Notes under the pieces: generated by a model
What the model was told of the DNA's origin: nothing
Database searches by the model: none
What the model saw: the letters and a program-made list of their open reading frames with translations, nothing else
Part shown: in pieces, positions 44,989-55,226 of the stretch
Numbering within the stretch: position 1 is the stretch's first letter
Layout of the letters: every line of letters begins with the position of its first letter
Translations under genes and position numbers: made by a program
Assembly: GCA_963807355.1 (NCBI GenBank)
Contig: CAWEBX010000006.1
Span: forward strand, 62,001-126,000
Length of the DNA: 64,000 nucleotides
DNA from: Nitrobacter sp963807355
Lineage (GTDB): Bacteria; Pseudomonadota; Alphaproteobacteria; Rhizobiales; Xanthobacteraceae
Direction: 5' to 3'

Positions 44989-46421
44989 GACGCTTGCGCC
45001 GTATCAAGATACTCGCCACCCTCGGGCCTGCCTCATCCGAGAGCGCGATGGTGCGCCGCCTGTTCGAGGCTGGAGCGGACGTTTTCCGCATCAACATGAG
45101 CCACACCACGCATGACAAGATGCGCGAACTAGTGGCCACGATCCGCAACGTCGAAGGCAGCTACGGTCGGCCGATCGGCATTCTGGTCGATCTTCAGGGG
45201 CCCAAGCTCCGGCTCGGCTCATTCGCGGACGGCCCGATCCAGTTGAGCAACGGCGAAACCTTCGTTCTGGATTCCGACAACGGCCCCGGAGACAGAACCC
45301 GGGTTCACCTGCCGCATCCCGAAATCCTGGCGGCGCTGCGCCCCGGTCACACCCTGCTGCTCGACGATGGCAAGGTCCGTCTGATCGCCGAGGAAACTTC
45401 GCCCGAGCGTGCAGTGACACGCGTCGTCGTCGGCGGCAGGATGTCTGACCGAAAGGGAGTGAGCCTGCCCGATACCGATTTGCCGGTGTCGGCGATGACC
45501 CCCAAGGACCGCTCCGATCTTGATGCGGCGCTGGAAGCCGGCGTTGACTGGATTGCATTGTCCTTCGTGCAGCGAGCAGACGATGTTGCCGAAGCCAAGA
45601 AGGTGATCCGCGGCCGTGCGTCAGTGATGGCCAAGATCGAAAAACCGCAAGCGATCGACCGGCTGCCTGAAATCATCGAAATGGCCGATGCGTTGATGGT
45701 CGCGCGCGGTGACCTCGGCGTCGAATTGCCGCTCGAGCAGGTTCCCAGCCTGCAAAAGCAGATGACGCGGATGGCGCGCCGTGCCGGTAAGCCAGTGGTG
45801 ATCGCGACGCAGATGCTGGAATCGATGATCCTGTCGCCGGTGCCCACCCGCGCCGAAGTCTCCGACGTCGCCACGGCGGTTTACGAAGGCGCAGATGCCA
45901 TCATGCTTTCCGCCGAGTCAGCGGCTGGAAAATACCCCATCGAAGCCATCTCGACCATGAACCGGATCGGCGAAGAGGTGGAACGCGACCCGATCTATCG
46001 GGGCGTGCTCAACGCGCAGCGCGCCGAGCCGGAGCCTACCGTTGGCGATGCGATCGCTGACGCCGCCCGGCAGATCGCAGAGACGCTCGATCTCTCCGCG
46101 ATCATATGCTGGACCAGTTCGGGCTCGACAGCGCTGCGTATGGCACGCGAGCGCCCGAAGCCGCCGGTGGTCGCCATTACCCCGAACCTTGCGACGGGGC
46201 GTAAGCTGGCCGTAGCGTGGGGCGTACATTGCGTGGTGGCGGAAGACGCTCACGACCAAGACGACATGGTCAACCGGGCCGGCTCCATCGCTTTCCGCGA
46301 CGGGTTTGCCAAGGCAGGCCAGCGCATCATCATCGTGGCCGGCGTGCCGCTTGGCACGCCGGGCGCGACGAACATGGTCCGTATCGCCTTCGTCGGTCCG
46401 AACGGTGAAACGGGTGTTTAG
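44985..46421 (+). CDS. pyk: Pyruvate kinase
   Basis: A complete 478-residue pyruvate kinase, which transfers phosphate from phosphoenolpyruvate to ADP at the end of glycolysis. Family motifs: KILATLGPASSE, DVFRINMSHTTHDKM, GILVDLQGPKLRLG, the active-site MAKIEKPQAIDRLPEII, MVARGDLGVELPLEQVP, VVIATQMLESMI and MLSAESAAGKYP, with the C-terminal GTPGATNMVRI. The start overlaps the DUF1036 stop by four bases. The Lys and Glu residues of the active site are intact. Confidence 0.96.
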   Translation: MRRLRRIKILATLGPASSESAMVRRLFEAGADVFRINMSHTTHDKMRELVATIRNVEGSYGRPIGILVDLQGPKLRLGSFADGPIQLSNGETFVLDSDNGPGDRTRVHLPHPEILAALRPGHTLLLDDGKVRLIAEETSPERAVTRVVVGGRMSDRKGVSLPDTDLPVSAMTPKDRSDLDAALEAGVDWIALSFVQRADDVAEAKKVIRGRASVMAKIEKPQAIDRLPEIIEMADALMVARGDLGVELPLEQVPSLQKQMTRMARRAGKPVVIATQMLESMILSPVPTRAEVSDVATAVYEGADAIMLSAESAAGKYPIEAISTMNRIGEEVERDPIYRGVLNAQRAEPEPTVGDAIADAARQIAETLDLSAIICWTSSGSTALRMARERPKPPVVAITPNLATGRKLAVAWGVHCVVAEDAHDQDDMVNRAGSIAFRDGFAKAGQRIIIVAGVPLGTPGATNMVRIAFVGPNGETGV

Positions 46422-46429
46422 AGCATGAT

Positions 46430-46720
46430 TGTCTCACGTTGAGGCAGATCCTGCGTTGACGAAGTAGTTGGCGCTGGGGCGGCGGTCAGCAAGGTGACGA
46501 CGCGCGCTTCCATGTGGCTTCGACGATTCGTTCGTTCAGCTGCTTTTCGGAGCGAGGGCCTAAGCTGGCAAAGAACTGCTCGACCGGATTGGGAGCGGGA
46601 CTGTAGGGCGGCAGGAAGAACGGCCTGGCGCCGGCCGCTCGGATCGCGCGGCCTTATGGCATTTTCCTATGACTGTGGAGGCTGACGACGATGTCGCCGG
46701 GCTCAAGCGCAGCCCCAAAA
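46430..46720 (-). pseudogene. IS630-family transposase C-terminal scrap
   Basis: On the minus strand, pieces of an IS630-type catalytic end are readable: LEPGDIVVS (for KPGDIVVMDN), SHRK, a frame break, then GRAIRAAGARPFFLPPYSPA, PNPVEQFFASL and ERIVEATWKRA. This is a different element from the nested IS630 at 26866. No ends or N-terminal domain remain. It occupies the gap between pyk and the DUF882 gene. Confidence 0.6.
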
Positions 46721-46780
46721 GAGGTGCGCGAGGGATTTAGGGCTGCGCGTTGTCGTTTCCGGGCAAGTTTGAGCCGCAGC

Positions 46781-48418
46781 CTAGCGCGGCGAGACCGCTC
46801 GCACCACGAGCGCGGTCGTGGTCAACTTGGCAACGGCCGATCCAGTGAATCGATCGCAGACCAGACCCATCTGCGAATCGTCTGAGAAAGCCATTGCGAT
46901 CATCCGGTCCGGCTTATCAAAATAGACCTGCATCAACGTCATGTCCTGCTCGCCGATGACCGTCGCCAACATTGTGCGGCTCGCGCTCGGGGAAAGGATC
47001 ATCGCACGCATCCAGGCGTCGCTGTCACGTGCAGTCGCCCGTGCTAAACGGCGGGATATCGATACGGTAGACTTTTGGCCTTGAGCGCCTTTGGCAACGA
47101 CGGTCGTCACGCTGTCCACCGCCATCGGGTTACGCGCGGGGAGGGTCGCCGGCCGGATGGGCGGGATCGATGCGGTCGCCGCGACTATTCGCGCGCGGCG
47201 GACGTCCTTCTCTGACGCATAGGCCAGTGCCTGTAAGGCATCAGAGACACCGTCGGTCGGCTGCCGGTCGGCTGCGGAGACCGCCTGTCGCGCGCTGACG
47301 GCGGCCAAAACCTGCTTTGGCGTGACCTGCTCCGAGGCCGACGGGATTTCATCCCAGAACCCGCGGGAATTGATGATGTCGGCGGGGGTCTGAGGTTTGC
47401 CGTCCGCCGCCTGTTTCGCGGGCGGCGGCGGAACTGACTGTACGTCGGCGGAGGCCAATTTGAAGGCCCCGGGCTTCGGCCGCGGCACTGGGACCGATGA
47501 GGCAGCGAGTGCGACCGGCTGATCTGGCTCCGCCGCAGGGGTGCCGTCAAATTCGTCATCTTCGTCGGCCGACTTGCCGCGGAACAGCGCCATCAGGAAA
47601 TTCGACGGCTTGCTGGTCGCAGTACCTTCTTCACCCGCGTGCCGGCGCTTTTCGATATCAGCCATCGCCACCTGATAGCCCGGCAGCGGATTGCCGTCCG
47701 AGGGAATGTGCACGGTGCGGCCGTTCGGGAAGACACGCACCAGCTGATCGTGGGTCATGCGCGGCCAGTGTCGCACATGTCCGGTATCGAGATGAACGAA
47801 TGGCGAACCAGATTTGGGATAGAAGCCGACGCCGCCGCGCTGGAGGCGTAATCCGGCGAACCGGATTTTTTCGAGCGACACGCCGGGAACGAAGAAGTCC
47901 ATCGCGTGGCCCAGCGTGTGCTGACTGAATCGCGCGACGCCGCTGTCTTTGGAGCGGCGGCGAAGCATGGCGTTGGTGGCTGGGGAGCGGTAGGCAGAGA
48001 TGATGTTGATCGGCTGCCTAGCCTCGACATCGCGATAGACCTCCCAGAGGATGTCGAAGAGATGGCGATCCATGGTGGTCTGCTCCTGGCTGCGCCAGTC
48101 GCGGAGAAAGTGATTGAGCTGTTTCAGGGCGCCTTCGTCATAGCGGCCGTCGCGCTTGAAGGTGATGGTCAGGTCTTCGTTGGAATGGGTGTGATGAAAG
48201 GACAGCGTGCGCGTTTCATTCAGCGCCGCGGCATCATGCACCGATCCAGCACCTGTAAGTAAAAGAAGCGACGACAGGCCGATGCGGAAGCCCGTCCGTG
48301 AAATCGACAACGATTTCAAGCCGCGTGCAAAACCAGAAAGCACGTATGAGCCCACCCGGAAGACGATCAAGTCGGAAAGCCCTTCCACGAAAACCCCATG
48401 TGAAAGGACATAAGCCAA
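46781..48418 (-). CDS. DUF882/M15-like murein endopeptidase with a long C-terminal extension
   Basis: A 545-residue protein. Residues about 65-220 are the DUF882 (YcbK/MepK-like) peptidase domain with the zinc-site pattern SQHTLGHAMDFFVPG (His167, Asp174) and FVHLDTGHVRHW (His209, His214). Family members cut peptide cross-links in peptidoglycan. A hydrophobic segment (IGLSSLLLLTGAGSV, residues 47-60) precedes it and is the export signal. The ~325-residue C-terminal part is Pro/Ala-rich and low-complexity with no known domain. The first codon at 48418 is TTG; an internal GTG nearer the hydrophobic segment is possible. It sits beside a YcbB-like L,D-transpeptidase, so both may act on 3-3 cross-links. 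Confidence 0.85.
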   Translation of the reverse strand: MAYVLSHGVFVEGLSDLIVFRVGSYVLSGFARGLKSLSISRTGFRIGLSSLLLLTGAGSVHDAAALNETRTLSFHHTHSNEDLTITFKRDGRYDEGALKQLNHFLRDWRSQEQTTMDRHLFDILWEVYRDVEARQPINIISAYRSPATNAMLRRRSKDSGVARFSQHTLGHAMDFFVPGVSLEKIRFAGLRLQRGGVGFYPKSGSPFVHLDTGHVRHWPRMTHDQLVRVFPNGRTVHIPSDGNPLPGYQVAMADIEKRRHAGEEGTATSKPSNFLMALFRGKSADEDDEFDGTPAAEPDQPVALAASSVPVPRPKPGAFKLASADVQSVPPPPAKQAADGKPQTPADIINSRGFWDEIPSASEQVTPKQVLAAVSARQAVSAADRQPTDGVSDALQALAYASEKDVRRARIVAATASIPPIRPATLPARNPMAVDSVTTVVAKGAQGQKSTVSISRRLARATARDSDAWMRAMILSPSASRTMLATVIGEQDMTLMQVYFDKPDRMIAMAFSDDSQMGLVCDRFTGSAVAKLTTTALVVRAVSPR

Positions 48419-48542
48419 GTCGTAGGGCAGGACGGTTAACGCCGATTTACCATACCTTCCTGCTCTAAAGATTAATTAGCTCGCTGACTGTGGCAAAAAA
48501 GAGCCATGTCATCGAGAAGGGGTGGATAGTGGTTAACGTTAA

Positions 48543-48576
48543 AAGGGCGCCATCAGGTGATGACGCCCTTGTTTTT
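48543..48576 (-). terminator. Terminator downstream of the L,D-transpeptidase gene
   Basis: A stem of aagggcg / cgccctt (48543-48549, 48564-48570) with an additional atca/tgat inner pair. On the minus strand it is followed by a short T-run; on the plus strand a gttttta follows, so it may work in both directions. It lies about 40 bases beyond the transpeptidase stop. Confidence 0.7.
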
Positions 48577-48615
48577 AATCAAGTAATCCGCTTTCGATGG
48601 CTCGTGAAAGGCGAG

Positions 48616-50976
48616 TTAGCGCCCGTATATCCGCCGGCGACGGTCGTCCATCTGCGGAGGCGGGGTCTGGACACCGAACAGCCGCTCGAAGAACGACGGG
48701 CCGCTGTTGTCGAAACCACCACCAAACCCGCGGTTTTCATTGAAGGCCACTCCTTGCTGCGGAATACTCCCCCTGGGACGGGAATAACTCGGCTGGGCAT
48801 GAGCGATGACCGTTTCCAGATCGCGCCCACTGGAGTTTTGGAGCAGCGCCAGTATCTTGGCATCTCGGCCGTAGACATCTGCGCGAAGTTGCAATTTGCC
48901 CGCATGATCCACAAACGCGGTCTGATAGGTGATGTGCACCGGAATTGGAGTCGGGAACTTGATGTCAAACTCGTTCCGGCCATACATGCTCCGGACTTTT
49001 TCCGGAGTGTAATGCTCCTGCGGAAGGGCGATGTTGAGTAACGTAGCGGCGTATTGGTCGGGATTCTGAACCCGCATGCAGCCGTGGCTGAAGGCGCGCG
49101 TCTCTTTTGCAAACAGGTGTTTGTCCGGCGTGTCGTGCTGGTACACCAGAAACTTGTTTGGAAAATTGAAGCGGATGCGGCCCAGCGCATTACGTTCGCC
49201 TGGCGGCTGCGAAATGTGAATTCCGCCGTTGCGATCACGCTCCAGCTTGAGACCCATGCGCTCCAGCACGGTCGGGTCCTGCTGCAAGGCGGGAAGGTAT
49301 TCCTTGTAGATGATCGAGGGCGGCACGTTCCAGGTTGGGTTGACGGTGATGTACTTCATCGTTTCCGTGAGAAGGGGCGTGGCATGGACTCCCGGCTTGC
49401 CCACGACGACGCGGGTGGTCCAGATCGGCGCACCATGCTGCATCACCCTGAGCGAATAATCCGGGATATTCAGGATGGCATAGGCGTCACCCAGCGATGG
49501 AGCTCCAAGCTCGCGCGGCAGCCAGCGCCAGCGCTCCATGTTGACGATGATGTTGTCGATCTGGCGATCCCGTTTCGGGCTGTTGATCGCCTTGACCGTC
49601 CGCTCGTCGAGCACGCCAGTCGCCTTGAGATCAGCATTCGCCTGAAATTTTCGGACGGCGGCCGCGACCTTCGCGTCATAATGCGTGTCATCGGCGTTTT
49701 CGGTCACGCCAAGTTTCGCGCGCAGTATTGGCACGCGGGGGTCTTCCATCACCACGGCGGGGTGCTTCTTGCCACGCTCCGGCGTGTATCTAAGTGCAGG
49801 GCCGTCCGCAATCTGTGTGACAGGGCCATCGCCCACGCCACGCAACTCGGCCAGTTTCTGCTTCAACTCCCGATAAAGCTTATGCGGTGGGTTGTAGCTG
49901 TCGAGCGCTGCGGAGGAATCCTTGGCGGTGGTGACGTTCGCTAAAACCTGCTCGGGATCGACAGGGTGCTCGGGATACTGGATATCAGCGCTGACCTGCG
50001 ACCAGTGCATTCGGCCGCTCTGGGCCTGACGGGCGTAGTCCATCATGCTCGCGGTCAGCTTCAGGTCGGCTTCTGCCAGCTGGTCGGGCGATGACGCCGC
50101 AGTAAAGTTGGGCACCGGATAGTCGGCGAGGTTGAGGCCGTCGGCCGCAGCGTCCCTGAGACGCGCAATCACACCCTTGGCCTGCGCATTCAGTGTGCCG
50201 CCCTCGGTCCATAGTGGCGCATAGCTCCGCGCCGCGTAGAATTTCTCGATAGCTGCCCGCTCGGCCTTGCGGTCAAAGAATTTTGTCGCCTCCGTATCGA
50301 GCAATGCGCGCAGCTTTTCGGCTGCCGGCTGATCCGCAGGCGGGACATTGTTCGCGGCCTTCACTGGTTCGCTCGGCTGATCGGTGGCCGTCGCGGCGCC
50401 GGTCTCTGCGTGAGGCGGCGCGGCCGCGGGGGTGATCGTCGCGGTGGCGTCCTTCTTCGGCTCATCCTTCGTCGCTTCGTTCGTCTTGATGCCGTTTGAC
50501 GGAGCCGCAGTGACATCATCTGGTTTGGCGGAAGTAGTCTTGGGCTCGTCAAGCTTCGTTTCTGTGGTCTCGGGGTTTGGGCCCGGCTGGACGCTCGAGG
50601 GCTTCGCATCGGAAGACGCGGTTGCGTTGGTATTGGTAGATGTATCAGAGTGCGAGGTGGCCGTGTCGGCTGCCGTTAAATCGGCAGGCTTCGGATCGGT
50701 TGCGCGCGTCTCGGTCTTTTGGTCGCCGGGCTTCGACTCGCGGACCACCGGTGGTGCAGGCTGCACATCATCCGCCTTGAAATCGGCTGCCGTAGGCGGC
50801 GGAACGTTGGCTGGCTCTGGCGTTGGAATCGCTGCGTCGATTGCGAGTTCGGAGGCGCTCTTTTTTGCGACATCCGCCTGGGCAAATGCGGCCGAGGTCG
50901 AAACTGCTAAAAAGGTGGCTGCAAGCACTGTCAGGATCCGATCGAATCCTGTCCGGTTAGTCGGGTAGTCTCGCAT
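48616..50976 (-). CDS. YcbB/LdtD-type L,D-transpeptidase
   Basis: A 786-residue envelope enzyme that makes 3-3 (meso-diaminopimelate) cross-links in peptidoglycan. From the start ATG 50976 (MRDYPTN, with gagggtgcgaga upstream) it has a signal peptide (ILTVLAATFLAVSTSAAFA), a ~200-residue Pro/Thr-rich linker, a YcbB scaffold with a PG-binding motif (DDTHYDAKVAAAVRKFQANA), and the YkuD catalytic domain with HDTPDKHLFAKETRAFSHGC, Cys about residue 633 in SHGCMRVQNPDQYA. The last 60 residues are a Gly/Arg-rich tail. It is transcribed alone, next to a DUF882 endopeptidase and divergent-side NtrC-type regulator. Confidence 0.92.
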   Translation of the reverse strand: MRDYPTNRTGFDRILTVLAATFLAVSTSAAFAQADVAKKSASELAIDAAIPTPEPANVPPPTAADFKADDVQPAPPVVRESKPGDQKTETRATDPKPADLTAADTATSHSDTSTNTNATASSDAKPSSVQPGPNPETTETKLDEPKTTSAKPDDVTAAPSNGIKTNEATKDEPKKDATATITPAAAPPHAETGAATATDQPSEPVKAANNVPPADQPAAEKLRALLDTEATKFFDRKAERAAIEKFYAARSYAPLWTEGGTLNAQAKGVIARLRDAAADGLNLADYPVPNFTAASSPDQLAEADLKLTASMMDYARQAQSGRMHWSQVSADIQYPEHPVDPEQVLANVTTAKDSSAALDSYNPPHKLYRELKQKLAELRGVGDGPVTQIADGPALRYTPERGKKHPAVVMEDPRVPILRAKLGVTENADDTHYDAKVAAAVRKFQANADLKATGVLDERTVKAINSPKRDRQIDNIIVNMERWRWLPRELGAPSLGDAYAILNIPDYSLRVMQHGAPIWTTRVVVGKPGVHATPLLTETMKYITVNPTWNVPPSIIYKEYLPALQQDPTVLERMGLKLERDRNGGIHISQPPGERNALGRIRFNFPNKFLVYQHDTPDKHLFAKETRAFSHGCMRVQNPDQYAATLLNIALPQEHYTPEKVRSMYGRNEFDIKFPTPIPVHITYQTAFVDHAGKLQLRADVYGRDAKILALLQNSSGRDLETVIAHAQPSYSRPRGSIPQQGVAFNENRGFGGGFDNSGPSFFERLFGVQTPPPQMDDRRRRIYGR

Positions 50977-51292
50977 TCTCGCACCCTCGGGTGAAACTGT
51001 CCCCACGGAACAATCTGGTGAATTTTTGTCCTGTGTCCGTCGAGGCTTTGTTTGGCCTTCACGACACCCGGATGCTGCTACTCGCACGCCTGATTCGGGT
51101 AGCCAACGCCGCAAACGGCGACTCACGACAAACTGACCTCAAAAGACATCGTTGGCAACGCGATGTGTTGTTTTGACGCGTATTTTCCGTTGGTCTGTCA
51201 CTACGCCGCAACGGTTCAGTCGCCCGCGCGCACTCTCGCGTGATCAGGTTCGAATGCGCGCGCCGAACTTACCTAAAACGCACTTGAGCTCG

Positions 51293-52807
51293 TTACTGTT
51301 CCTCTTTGGCGACGATGCCATTTTTCGCGGCGATGTCATCGAGCTTGCGGTAAAGCGTGGATCGTCCGATTTTCAATCGGCGCGCCACTTCGGACATTTG
51401 TCCGCGGTAATGCGAGATTGCGAAGCGAATGATGTCGGTTTCCAACTCCTCGAGTGGGCGTACTTCGCCGTCTTGAGTGAACAATGGCAGGCTGCCGGGA
51501 TCTGGCGTAGGTGCAAGGGGTATGTCGTTACCGTTTACGACGTTCGATGCTGTTCGCGGCGAAACCGGCTCCATGATCAGCGGCTCGCCAGCTTCGGCGT
51601 GCATATCCGGGTGAATGTCCGTAGCGGGCTGCAAACCGGTTGACGGAAAATCCGACAGGCCAAGATGCGGGCCCTCGCTCATGACGACCGCGCGGTAAAC
51701 AGCGTTTTCGAGTTGGCGGATGTTGCCGGGCCAGTTGAGCTGCGACAGCCCCGCCATCGCCTCGCCGCTGATGCCGTTGATCGTTCGGTGTTCCTCGGCG
51801 CAGAAGCGCGCCAGAAAGTGCCGCAGCAGGTTCGGGATATCGTCGCGCCGCATCCGAAGCGGAGGGATCGTCAGCGGCAGCACGTGCAGGCGATAGAACA
51901 GGTCTTCCCTGAACTGTCCGGCCTTGACGCGATCGAGCAGCCGCCGATTGGTGGCTGAGATAATGCGGACGTCGACCTTGACCGGCTTGCGGCCGCCGAC
52001 CGCTTCGACCGCGCCTTCCTGCAGCGCGCGCAATAGTTTTACTTGCGCGGCTAACGGCAACTCGCTCACTTCATCGAGAAACAGCGTGCCGCCGGAAGCT
52101 TCGACGAACTTGCCGGTGTGGCGCTCGGTCGCGCCAGTGAATGACCCCTTTTCGTGACCGAACAGGATCGACTCCACGAGGTTGTCTGGGATCGCGCCGC
52201 AGTTCACCGCGACAAACGGCTTGGCGCTGCGGTCACTGGTGCCGTGGATGGCGCGTGCGAATAGCTCCTTACCGACACCGGATTCGCCTTCGATCAGCAC
52301 CGGGATCGACGAGCCTGCTGCCTTTTTCGCGGCCTTCATCACGTTGGCCATGGTCTCGCTGCGGGTGATGATGTCGGCGAAGGTGAGGCGACCTTCACGG
52401 CTGTGACGGACGCGCTGCAATTCGTTCTTCAGTGCGCTGGCGTTGAGCGCATTGCGCAAGCTGACCTGAAGACGCTCGATGCCGACCGGCTTTACGACGA
52501 AGTCATGTGCGCCGGCACGCATGGCCGAAACCACATTGTCGATACCCCCATGTGCGGTCTGGACAATGACGGGGATGGCGAGGCCGGCCTCGCGGATTCC
52601 CGCGAGCACGCCCATGCCGTCGAGGCCGGGCATCACGAGATCGAGGACAAGAGCATCGATCACCGGTCCGTCGCTAGCCGTCATTACGGCGATAGCGGCG
52701 TCGCCGCTTTCGACCACCATCGTCTCATAGCCGCACCGCCGCACCATGTTCTCGACGAGACGACGCTGCACCGCGTCATCGTCGGCGATCAAAATCGTGG
52801 CAGTCAT
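51293..52807 (-). CDS. NtrC-family sigma-54-dependent response regulator
   Basis: A 504-residue activator in three parts. The receiver domain (residues 1-120) has the acidic pair near residue 10 and Asp56 as the phosphorylation site in VLDLVMPGLDG. The AAA+ domain has Walker A GESGVGKE (174-181), the sigma-54-contacting loop FGHEKGSFTGA, and GTLFLDEVSELP. The C-terminal helix-turn-helix is SEVARRLKIGRSTLYRKLDD. It would turn on sigma-54 promoters when phosphorylated by an unlinked kinase. A spacer of about 70 residues joins the last two domains. No cognate kinase is adjacent; the nearest genes are the transpeptidase and pepF. Confidence 0.94.
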   Translation of the reverse strand: MTATILIADDDAVQRRLVENMVRRCGYETMVVESGDAAIAVMTASDGPVIDALVLDLVMPGLDGMGVLAGIREAGLAIPVIVQTAHGGIDNVVSAMRAGAHDFVVKPVGIERLQVSLRNALNASALKNELQRVRHSREGRLTFADIITRSETMANVMKAAKKAAGSSIPVLIEGESGVGKELFARAIHGTSDRSAKPFVAVNCGAIPDNLVESILFGHEKGSFTGATERHTGKFVEASGGTLFLDEVSELPLAAQVKLLRALQEGAVEAVGGRKPVKVDVRIISATNRRLLDRVKAGQFREDLFYRLHVLPLTIPPLRMRRDDIPNLLRHFLARFCAEEHRTINGISGEAMAGLSQLNWPGNIRQLENAVYRAVVMSEGPHLGLSDFPSTGLQPATDIHPDMHAEAGEPLIMEPVSPRTASNVVNGNDIPLAPTPDPGSLPLFTQDGEVRPLEELETDIIRFAISHYRGQMSEVARRLKIGRSTLYRKLDDIAAKNGIVAKEEQ

Positions 52808-52958
52808 GGCATTCCCCGCGCACTACAACTATCTGTACCGAATCGAGGCACACTGGCGGACGGTGATTAATTCGCTCTTAAGGTTTGCCGCCGTGCCATC
52901 ATGATGTCGTAACTGCTCTCCCGTTGATCGGTATTCATAGAGAAAGTCTGGATCGATA

Positions 52959-54830
52959 ATGGCTGCGCGTACTTCCTCCGCCTCACGCAAATCCGCTACT
53001 GCTCGTAAACGCGCCTCCCACCGCAAGCCGGCCAAAAAAGCGGTTGCCGTGAAATCGGGAGGTCTGCCGGAGTGGAATCTCGCGGATCTCTATTTCGGGA
53101 TTGATGCGCCCGAGGTCGCGCGCGATCTCGGCAGGATCGATGCTGAATGCAAGGCGTTCGAGGCAGACTACAAGGGCAAGCTCGCGACGGAAACGTCGAG
53201 CCCTGAAGGCGGCGTATGGCTTGCGGGAGCCGTGCGACGCTATGAGGCGATTGACGATCTCGCGGGCCGGCTCAGTTCCTTTGCAGGCTTGATACACGCC
53301 GGCGACAGCGTCGATCCCGCGATCTCGAAATTCTATGGCGACGTCTCGGAGCGTCTGACGGCTGCGTCGCTGCATCTGCTATTTTTCCCGCTGGAGCTCA
53401 ACCGTATCGACGACGACGTGATAGAGCGCGCCATGCAGGCGCCGGAGCTTGGGCATTATCGCCCCTGGATCGAGGATAGTCGCAAAGACAAGCCGTACCA
53501 GCTTGAGGATCGGCTCGAGCAGCTCTTTCATGAGAAGTCGCAGACGGGCTACTCGGCATGGAACAGGTTATTCGACCAGACGATTGCAGGGTTACGATTC
53601 AGGGTCGGGAACAAGGAGTTTGCGATCGAACCAACGCTGAACCTGTTGCAGGATCGCTCGCCGGAGAAGCGGAAAGCGGCCGCTCAGGCGCTGGCGAAGA
53701 CGTTCAAGGCCAACGAGCGAACCTTCGCGCTCATCACCAACACGCTCTCCAAGGATAAGGACATTTCCGACCGCTGGCGCGGCTTTCACGACGTCGCCGA
53801 TTCGCGCCACCTGAACAACCGCGTCGAGCGCGAGGTGGTGGATGCGCTGGTGGCCTCGGTGCGCGCGGCCTATCCGCGATTGTCGCATCGCTATTATGCG
53901 TTGAAGGCGCGCTGGTTCAAAAAGAAGAAGCTCGCCCATTGGGACCGCAACGCGCCGCTGCCGTTCGCCGCCACCGGCGTCATCCCCTGGACCGATGCGC
54001 ACAAGATGGTTTTGACCGCCTATGGCGAATTTTCGCCAGAGATGGCCGGCATTGCCGAGCGATTCTTTACCGACCGGTGGATCGACGCGCCTGTGCGCCC
54101 CGGCAAGGCGCCGGGAGCGTTTTCGCATCCGACCACGCCGTCGGCGCATCCCTACGTGCTGATGAACTACCAGGGCAAGCCGCGCGATGTGATGACGCTG
54201 GCGCATGAGCTGGGGCACGGCGTGCATCAGGTGCTGGCTGCGAAGAACGGCGCGCTGATGGCGCCGACGCCGCTGACGCTTGCGGAAACCGCGTCAGTCT
54301 TTGGCGAGATGCTGACCTTCAAGCGCCTGCTGGCGCAGACCAAGAACGCGAAGCAACGGCAGGCGCTGCTCGCCGGCAAGGTCGAGGACATGATCAACAC
54401 CGTGGTGCGCCAGATCGCGTTCTACACCTTTGAGCGCGCAGTTCACACCGAGCGTAAGAGCGGCGAACTCACCGCAGAGCGCATCGGTCAGCTCTGGCTT
54501 GGCGTACAGGGTGAGAGCCTCGGTCCCGCGATCGAAATCAAGCCGGGGTACGAGACCTTCTGGATGTACGTTCCTCACTTCATTCATTCGCCGTTCTATG
54601 TCTATGCCTACGCGTTCGGCGATTGCCTCGTGAACTCGCTCTATGCAGTGTATGAACACGCGTCCGATGGTTTCGCCGAGCGCTATCTGGCGATGCTCTC
54701 GGCCGGCGGCACCAAGCACTATTCCGAACTGCTGAGGCCGTTCGGGCTCGACGCCAGGGATCCACAATTTTGGGATGGCGGATTATCGGTGATAGCCGGC
54801 ATGATCGATGAGCTTGAGAGGATGGGATAG
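52959..54830 (+). CDS. pepF: M3-family oligoendopeptidase F
   Basis: A 623-residue zinc metallopeptidase of the M3B family, which degrades peptides of about 7-17 residues in the cytoplasm. The zinc motif HELGHGVHQ (HExGH) lies at 54207 onward, followed by the third ligand region PTPLTLAETASVFGEML. Other family segments are LWLGVQGESLGPAIEIKPGY, FIHSPFYVYAYAFGDCLVNSL and YLAMLSAGGTKHYSELLRPF. The basic, Ala-rich first 30 residues are an extension. Start ATG 52959 (MAARTSSASRK). The gene is complete and apparently monocistronic. Confidence 0.94.
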   Translation: MAARTSSASRKSATARKRASHRKPAKKAVAVKSGGLPEWNLADLYFGIDAPEVARDLGRIDAECKAFEADYKGKLATETSSPEGGVWLAGAVRRYEAIDDLAGRLSSFAGLIHAGDSVDPAISKFYGDVSERLTAASLHLLFFPLELNRIDDDVIERAMQAPELGHYRPWIEDSRKDKPYQLEDRLEQLFHEKSQTGYSAWNRLFDQTIAGLRFRVGNKEFAIEPTLNLLQDRSPEKRKAAAQALAKTFKANERTFALITNTLSKDKDISDRWRGFHDVADSRHLNNRVEREVVDALVASVRAAYPRLSHRYYALKARWFKKKKLAHWDRNAPLPFAATGVIPWTDAHKMVLTAYGEFSPEMAGIAERFFTDRWIDAPVRPGKAPGAFSHPTTPSAHPYVLMNYQGKPRDVMTLAHELGHGVHQVLAAKNGALMAPTPLTLAETASVFGEMLTFKRLLAQTKNAKQRQALLAGKVEDMINTVVRQIAFYTFERAVHTERKSGELTAERIGQLWLGVQGESLGPAIEIKPGYETFWMYVPHFIHSPFYVYAYAFGDCLVNSLYAVYEHASDGFAERYLAMLSAGGTKHYSELLRPFGLDARDPQFWDGGLSVIAGMIDELERMG

Positions 54831-55226
54831 GTTGGCCCATCGGCCGCCGCGCTGCGCGGCAAAATGGCGCAGCCTTGTCTCAGAAGCCGGTACCGAGCTG
54901 AATTACAATCGCAGCGTGTATTTTCTGGCGGGAAGCGGATTCTTTAGGGCGAGAACGGCCCACCGTGACAGATGCGTAAGGCAACCGAAGGGAGGTCTGG
55001 TTCCGGACAGGCGGGGTGCTGCCCCTTTATCCGTTGAAATCATCAGGCGAAGGGCGGACCGTAAGCCAGGAAAACTTGGCTTCCGGCGAGTTCGAGGGGC
55101 CGGATTTGTATATTTTATACATAAAGGGGCGATGACTTCGCCAAGGTGACCGCCGCACCGTTGCTCTGTCCCTCTGATTGCGCTAATTCCTCCAGTCGCA
55201 AGATCAACCCTGGCTGGAGACTTGAC
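54831..55226. other. Intergenic region, 396 bases
   Basis: No supported gene. The segment 54960-55110 is G/C-rich with several short inverted words (for example gccagg...cctggc near 55065) and could fold as a leader RNA, but no known riboswitch class is recognised. It probably holds the promoter of the cox/pnt genes. Confidence 0.35.

Noticed and set aside
54831..55226. Riboswitch upstream of the cox/pnt genes
   Set aside because: Some inverted words are present, but no known riboswitch core could be matched; left as an unassigned leader.
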